DNA from: Steroidobacteraceae bacterium | Lineage (GTDB): Bacteria > Pseudomonadota > Gammaproteobacteria > Steroidobacterales > Steroidobacteraceae | Direction: 5' to 3' | DNA length: 62,822 nucleotides | Assembly: GCA_025451845.1 (NCBI GenBank) | Contig: JANWJS010000047.1 | Span: forward strand, 1 to 62,822 | In this document: positions 59,094 to 62,822 of the stretch, one piece after another | Position numbering within the stretch: the stretch's first letter is position 1 | Layout: each line of letters starts with the position of its first letter | Notes under the pieces: generated by a model | The model's database searches: none | What the model was told of the DNA's origin: nothing | Seen by the model: the letters and a program-made list of their open reading frames with translations, nothing else | Position numbers and translations under genes: made by a program

Positions 59094-60215
59094 TCAACCC
59101 ATGAACGCCCTGATCTCCCGGCCGAAACGCTCGATATCGATCAGAAAGGAGTCATGTCCTTCGACGCATTGCAGGGGCGCAAACCGGGTGGTGGCGCCGC
59201 CCGCCCGCAATGCATCTGCTACCGCGCGCTGCTCGGCTATGGAAAAGAGGAGATCCGACTCCACCCCTAGGACGAGCGCCTGCTCTAGCCCGGACTTCGC
59301 AAATATTGCGACGGGTTCGCCGTGGACGCTGAAGTCGAAGCGGTCCATGGCCCGGGACAAGTAGAGGTAGCAATTGGCATCGAAAGCGTTGACCCAGCGC
59401 CGAGCCTGGGACTCCAGGTATCCCTGGACCGCAAACTCGGCGGCGAACGGGTTGTCATGCTGGAGGTCCGCCCTGGCCGGCTGGCGATCGAAGCGCTGCT
59501 GCCACTCCGCGGCGGAGCGGTAGGTCACAGTGCCTAGCTTGCGCGCGAGGCTCATCCCGGTGCGGGGCGGGCGGTCAGTGGGGTAGTTGCCGTGCCGCCA
59601 GTCAGGGTCGCCCGTGATCGCTTCCCGCTGGATCGAGCGCAGTGCGATGGCGAAAGGAGCGGCCGCGAGCGTGCCGGAGATGCTGACCAGTCGGCGCGCC
59701 GCACCAGGGAAGAGCGCCGCGTAAGCCAGTACCACCATCCCGCCGAGCGACGGCCCCATGACAGTATCGACCCGCTGGATGCCGAGCGAGCGCACGACCT
59801 CGTACCCCGCGCGCGCAATGTCCTCCACCGAAAGATCAGGGAAAGTCAGCCGGTATGGCTGCCCCGTGGCAGGGTCGATCGCGGCGGGCCCGGTCGATCC
59901 GAAGCAACTGCCGAGGGAGTTGACGCACACCACGAAGAGCTGCTCGGTGTCGATGGCCAGACCCGTCCCCACCATGCGCTGCCACCAGCCATCGCGCGGA
60001 TCCTCCGGCTGGGACGCGGCGTGAGCCGAAGGCGAAAGCCCGGTGAAGAGCAGCAGGACGTTGTCCCGCGCCTCGTTGAGCCGCCCCCAGGTCTCGTAGG
60101 CAATCTGCGCCCCATGCAGAGCCCCTCCCCGCCACATCGGGAAGGGGTCGGGCAGTTTCGCGTAGCGCCTGGCGTCAGGCTCGCGCTGCTCGGGTTGCGG
60201 CATGGGTCTCGCCAT
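59094..60215 (-). CDS. metX: MetX-type homoserine/serine O-acyltransferase
   Basis: The 373-residue protein has the alpha/beta hydrolase MetX fold: IAYETWGRLNEARDNVLLLF, the nucleophile serine in VMGPSLGGMVVLAYAALFPG, the DPDWRHGNYPTDRPPRTGM region and the catalytic Asp/His in SDLLFSIAEQRAV and VEGHDSFLID. It transfers an acyl group to the hydroxyl of homoserine, or of serine in some Gammaproteobacteria, in methionine or cysteine synthesis. Acetyl versus succinyl donor cannot be settled by eye. The start at 60215 is one of two close ATGs (the other is 60203). Confidence 0.8.
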   Translation of the reverse strand: MARPMPQPEQREPDARRYAKLPDPFPMWRGGALHGAQIAYETWGRLNEARDNVLLLFTGLSPSAHAASQPEDPRDGWWQRMVGTGLAIDTEQLFVVCVNSLGSCFGSTGPAAIDPATGQPYRLTFPDLSVEDIARAGYEVVRSLGIQRVDTVMGPSLGGMVVLAYAALFPGAARRLVSISGTLAAAPFAIALRSIQREAITGDPDWRHGNYPTDRPPRTGMSLARKLGTVTYRSAAEWQQRFDRQPARADLQHDNPFAAEFAVQGYLESQARRWVNAFDANCYLYLSRAMDRFDFSVHGEPVAIFAKSGLEQALVLGVESDLLFSIAEQRAVADALRAGGATTRFAPLQCVEGHDSFLIDIERFGREIRAFMG

Positions 60216-60306
60216 TCGGATACTCGGCCGGTCGCGTGGAGACTGGGGTGATCTTTCTATCCTCGCCGCTATGGCTACGACAAGCAATGGTGGGCTATCT
60301 CTAGAG

Positions 60307-60329
60307 ACCGCGGGGTTATGACCCGCGGT
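60307..60329. promoter_or_regulatory. Hairpin in the metX-rluB divergent region
   Basis: ACCGCGGG-GTTATGA-CCCGCGGT is a perfect 8-bp stem with a seven-base loop, between the divergent starts at 60215 and 60359. I looked for a SAM or SAH riboswitch pattern around it and saw none. It may be an operator or an RNA hairpin in one of the leaders. Confidence 0.35.
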
Positions 60330-60358
60330 TCTGCGCTGACCGGCTACACTCGCCGCCC

Positions 60359-61141
60359 GTGACCATCAGGCTGCAAAAGCTGCTTGCGACCGCCGGCCTC
60401 GGCTCGCGCCGCCAGATAGAGGGGTGGATCGAGAAGGGACGTCTCACTGTCGGCGGGCGTGTTGCGAAGCTGGGCGATCGCGCCGGCCCGGGGGATGAGG
60501 TCTGCCTGGACGGCCGCAGGCTCGAGCTCGCCCCGCCGCAGCCGGCCGCGCGTCAGGTTCTGCTGTATCACAAGCCCAACGGCGAGGTGACGACCCGGCG
60601 CGACCCGCAGGGTCGTCCTACGGTTTTCGACCGTCTGCCCCCGCCGGAGCGCGGCCGGTGGATCGTAGTAGGCCGTCTGGACGTCAACACATCGGGACTG
60701 CTCCTCTTCACCACCGATGGCGATCTTGCCCACCGCCTCATGCATCCCTCGAGCTGCATCGAGCGCGAGTACCTGGTACGGGTCCATGGCCGGCCGGGCA
60801 GCGAGACGATCCGCAAGCTCCTGCGGGGCGTCCCCTTGGAAGAGGGTCCCGCGGCTTTCGATCGCATCCTGGAAGAGCCTTCGCCTCCCGGTGAGGCCAA
60901 GGCGCGCAATGCGTCATATCGGCTGGTGCTCCACGAAGGCCGCAACCGGGAGGTGCGTCGTATATGGGAAGCGGTCGGCCATGAGGTCAGCCGACTGATG
61001 CGCGTCCGCTACGGACCCGTCGAGTTGCCCCGCGAGCTTCGGCCCGGGCAATGGCGCCTCCTCGAGGGGGGCCTCGTCGCCCTTCTAGTCACCGCCGGAG
61101 CTCCTCAGAGGGCCGCCGCGCCCGCGTTGCGGCCGGCATAG
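60359..61141 (+). CDS. rluB: 23S rRNA pseudouridine synthase (RluB/RsuA family)
   Basis: The 260-residue protein has an N-terminal S4 RNA-binding domain (RLQKLLATAGLGSRRQIEGW, LTVGGRVAKLG) and a catalytic domain with the conserved Asp in VVGRLDVNTSGLLLFTTDG, followed by IEREYLVRVHG and LVLHEGRNREVRRIWEAVGH. It converts a uridine in 23S rRNA to pseudouridine. RluB and RsuA are hard to separate by eye, but this length fits RluB. The start used is the GTG at 60359, although no strong ribosome site is visible. Confidence 0.85.
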   Translation: MTIRLQKLLATAGLGSRRQIEGWIEKGRLTVGGRVAKLGDRAGPGDEVCLDGRRLELAPPQPAARQVLLYHKPNGEVTTRRDPQGRPTVFDRLPPPERGRWIVVGRLDVNTSGLLLFTTDGDLAHRLMHPSSCIEREYLVRVHGRPGSETIRKLLRGVPLEEGPAAFDRILEEPSPPGEAKARNASYRLVLHEGRNREVRRIWEAVGHEVSRLMRVRYGPVELPRELRPGQWRLLEGGLVALLVTAGAPQRAAAPALRPA

Positions 61142-61222
61142 TCCTTGCGTCGGCCATCGCGGAGGGAGCGTGGCCCGGCCAGAGCCGAGCACCGCCGCGG
61201 CTCACGTTCGACGGAGGATCTT

Positions 61223-61621
61223 ATGCAGGTGTTGGTTAATTCGGATCACCACATCGTGGGCGGTGAGGAGCTGACGGCGCGTGTGCAAGGGGTGGTAGAG
61301 AGAAGACTCGAGCGCTTCGACGGACGTATTACGCGCGTGGAGGTCCATCTCAACGATCTCAATAGTCTCAAGCGCGGCGAGCGCGACAAGCGCTGCAGGA
61401 TGGAGGCACGTGTTGGCGGCATGAAGCCGATCGCGGTGAGTCACGAGGCGCCGACTCTGACGGAGGCGATCCATGTGGCGGCCGACAAGCTCGAAAGGGC
61501 CGTCGCGCATGCGCTCGGAAGGCTGCAGGACATGCAGGGACGCACGCCTCCCGAGGCCCAGGTGGCGAGTGCCGAGGCGCTGCACCGGGCCCTTCATCAA
61601 GGTGACTCGCGGGTAAGGTAG
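61223..61621 (+). CDS. Ribosome hibernation-promoting factor / RaiA-like protein
   Basis: The 132-residue protein has the HPF fold with VQGVVERRLERFDGRITRVE, KRCRMEARVGGMKPIAVSHE and ATLTEAIHVAADKLERAVAH-like strands. It binds the 30S subunit in stationary phase and protects inactive ribosomes. The ATG follows GGAGGA by four bases. The longer upstream frame is not needed. The tail beyond residue 105 (QGRTPPEAQVASAEALHRAL) is short, so it is the short HPF type rather than the long dimerising form. Confidence 0.8.
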   Translation: MQVLVNSDHHIVGGEELTARVQGVVERRLERFDGRITRVEVHLNDLNSLKRGERDKRCRMEARVGGMKPIAVSHEAPTLTEAIHVAADKLERAVAHALGRLQDMQGRTPPEAQVASAEALHRALHQGDSRVR

Positions 61622-62171
61622 CGGCGCCAGCGCGAAGGCGCCCATGCCCCACGGAGAGCGGGACGAGCGACCCATCGAACGCAAGCGGTTCTTTCGGGCC
61701 ATCGATTGGAGGCCCTGAGCGTGCTACTCGATGCATACGGCGAGGCCCGCGCCCAAGGCCGCAGGTTGCGACCGGCCGGCGGAGATTGCCGCGGCCACTG
61801 ACCCGCAGAAACGCTGCTCCGAAGTCGGACCGGGAGCTCCGATATCCGGACGACCTCGCCGAGGTGACCTTGCGCACCGACGGGGGGTGAGCGTGCTCGA
61901 GGGCGGCCTGCGTGCCCTCGAAAACCGGTGCGGCAGCCGTGTTCAGGTACTAGGTGGACTCTTCAGTCCGAAAGCGATAAATGAGCGGCCCTGACCCGGT
62001 CCCCCCGGGCCGCGGGACGAATCCCGGCTACAGGGCAGAGCGCGCGCAAAATCGCCGGGAGCGATTTGGGGCGGCGCGGAGCGCCTGGCCGGAAGGGCCG
62101 AGATCCAGGATGGGCCGGGCCAAGCGGCGCAGCCGACTTTGCGCCCAATAGCAAAATACGCGCCAGGCGCA
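61622..62171. other. Gap between HPF gene and tRNA operon
   Basis: These 550 bases hold only short unrelated frames on both strands and no feature I can support as a gene. GC content stays high until about 62140, after which AT-richer sequence leads into the tRNA promoter. The near-repeat CAAAATACGCG occurs twice close to the promoter (62152-62162 and 62195-62205). Confidence 0.4.
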
Positions 62172-62200
62172 TTGACACTCGCAGCGGCGGAAATCAAAAT
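62172..62200 (+). promoter_or_regulatory. Promoter of the tRNA-tuf operon
   Basis: TTGACA (62172-62177) and CAAAAT (62195-62200) are separated by 17 bases, followed by a GC-rich stretch (ACGCGGCTCG) before the first tRNA at 62218. The consensus -35 and the GC-rich discriminator are typical of stable-RNA promoters under stringent control. Confidence 0.65.
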
Positions 62201-62217
62201 ACGCGGCTCGTTTTCGC

Positions 62218-62303
62218 GGAGGGGTACCCAAGCGGTCAACGGGAGCAGACTGTAAATCTGCCGGCTTACGCCTTCGTAGGTTCGAATCCTACCCCCTCCA
62301 CCA
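62218..62303 (+). tRNA. tRNA-Tyr (GTA)
   Basis: The acceptor stem GGAGGGG pairs with CCCCTCC, with discriminator A and encoded CCA at 62301-62303. The anticodon GTA is at 62252-62254 in the loop of CAGACTGTAAATCTG. A long variable arm follows, as expected for the class II tRNA-Tyr. The TTCGAAT T-loop is present. Confidence 0.95.
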
Positions 62304-62366
62304 TCAGAGGCTGCGGGCGGGGTAGGTTCGGGCTCACTGAAGCGGTCGGTGGAGACGGCGACATCA

Positions 62367-62440
<74 letters not shown>

Positions 62441-62456
62441 CACGCCTTCGTAGCGA

Positions 62457-62532
62457 GCCCACGTAGCTCAGTTGGTAGAGCACGTCCTTGGTAAGGACGA
62501 GGTCAGCGGTTCAATCCCGCTCGTGGGCTCCA
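62457..62532 (+). tRNA. tRNA-Thr (GGT)
   Basis: The acceptor stem GCCCACG pairs with CGTGGGC, discriminator T is present and CCA is encoded at 62530-62532. The anticodon GGT is at 62490-62492 in the stem CGTCC/GGACG. It is 76 bases long, 16 bases after tRNA-Gly. Confidence 0.95.
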
Positions 62533-62540
62533 GATTGAAC

Positions 62541-62559
62541 GAATTGCCGAGAGCAATTC
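62541..62559 (+). ncRNA. Hairpin between tRNA-Thr and tuf
   Basis: GAATTGC-CGAGA-GCAATTC is a perfect 7-bp stem with a five-base loop, starting 9 bases after the tRNA-Thr CCA end. It is well placed to act in RNA processing between the tRNA and tuf parts of the transcript, or in leader control of tuf. It is listed as an RNA element, not a gene. Confidence 0.4.
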
Positions 62560-62696
62560 ATAGCGTTACGCGCGGAGCGCGTGTCGGCGCCGCGAGAGCG
62601 GGGCGAGGCCAGGATGGGCCGATTATTGGGTTGTAGTGCGGAGCATTGATCTTTCCTGCGGGCCGAGTGCCCTGAAGATGTCTTGAGGAATATTCC

Positions 62697-62822
62697 ATGT
62701 CCAAAGAGAAATTTGAGCGTACCAAGCCCCATGTGAACGTGGGGACGATCGGGCACGTGGATCACGGGAAGACGACGTTGACGGCGGCCTTGACGAAGGT
62801 GATGGCCGAGACGCACGGGGGC
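62697..62822 (+). CDS. tuf: Elongation factor Tu, 5' part
   Basis: The first 42 codons, running into the window edge, read [20 protein letters not shown] followed by [20 protein letters not shown]. They contain the GTP-binding P-loop [10 protein letters not shown]-Tu delivers aminoacyl-tRNA to the ribosome. GAGGAAT lies about eight bases before the ATG. The position after tRNA-Tyr, -Gly and -Thr identifies it as the tRNA-linked tuf copy of Gammaproteobacteria, normally followed by tRNA-Trp, secE and nusG, which lie beyond the window. Confidence 0.97.
   Translation, partial: MSKEKFERTKPHVNVGTIGHVDHGKTTLTAALTKVMAETHGG

Noticed and set aside
60200..60360. Possible SAM/SAH riboswitch in front of the MetX-like gene
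   Set aside because: The hairpin is strong, but none of the conserved unpaired elements of known SAM or SAH riboswitches could be placed around it.

Overview
This is a GC-rich (roughly 60-65 %) chromosomal window. It ends in a tRNA-Tyr / tRNA-Gly / tRNA-Thr / tuf block, an order typical of Gammaproteobacteria. Four sets of sequence features fit an environmental, free-living gammaproteobacterium of the Nevskiales / Steroidobacteraceae / Xanthomonadales type: several TonB-dependent receptors, exported PstS-like proteins, Lrp/LysR/GntR/IclR regulators and a MetX-type acyltransferase. That taxonomic placement is inference. No phage, transposase, rRNA or CRISPR array was recognised.

Layout. 1-4.4 kb: a small membrane protein is coupled to an 811-residue CHAT-domain (caspase-like) protein. 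Decayed fragments of a beta-propeller, a TonB-dependent receptor and an opine-type dehydrogenase follow. 4.4-11.3 kb: two glutathione transferases, a split-barrel flavoprotein, a DUF3943 outer-membrane protein and a threonine-dehydratase-like gene, with divergent LysR and Lrp regulators. 11.4-18.2 kb: a siderophore-type receptor, two PstS-like binding proteins with remnants of further copies, and an outer-membrane protein. 18.5-30.6 kb: mostly single-gene housekeeping and stress functions (HutD, DUF952, OsmC/GntR, CGNR regulator, PLP decarboxylase, DoxX, PhzF, methyltransferase, DUF899, hydrolase). It also holds a metal island in which a MerR regulator faces a MerT-like fusion and overlaps YnfA. 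30.6-33.3 kb: hydrolase and GlxA-type AraC regulator, divergent from an isonitrile-hydratase-like DJ-1 protein. 33.4-37.9 kb: an L-fucose catabolic cluster (L-fuconate dehydratase, aldo/keto reductase, IclR regulator, FucP permease, truncated mutarotase). 37.9-47.1 kb: acetyltransferases, GFA protein, aldo/keto reductase, RcnB-like protein, a large secreted Asp-box protein and an alkylation-repair pair (Ada-AlkA and Ogt). 47.6-57.1 kb: TonB receptor, YfiR-like protein and hybrid histidine kinase in one unit, then a lipoprotein hydrolase and another TonB receptor. 57.2-62.8 kb: acetyltransferase, a PilZ/histidine-kinase pair, MetX-like acyltransferase, RluB, HPF, and the tRNA-tuf operon with a recognisable promoter.

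How the genes may work together. Three modules deserve most attention. First, the CHAT protein with its small membrane partner looks like a self-contained protease/membrane-effector cassette. Second, the receptor-YfiR-kinase operon looks like an outer-membrane signalling chain that ends in phosphotransfer rather than cyclic-di-GMP synthesis. Third, the MerT-like protein carries an extra cysteine-bearing N-terminal domain and sits behind a textbook MerR-type promoter without merA or merP. Decayed gene pieces occur at about 3.2-3.9, 15.5-15.9, 24.6-25.05 and 37.8-37.95 kb and point to repeated local deletions.

All assignments come from reading the sequence and recalling protein families. No database search or structure prediction was run.
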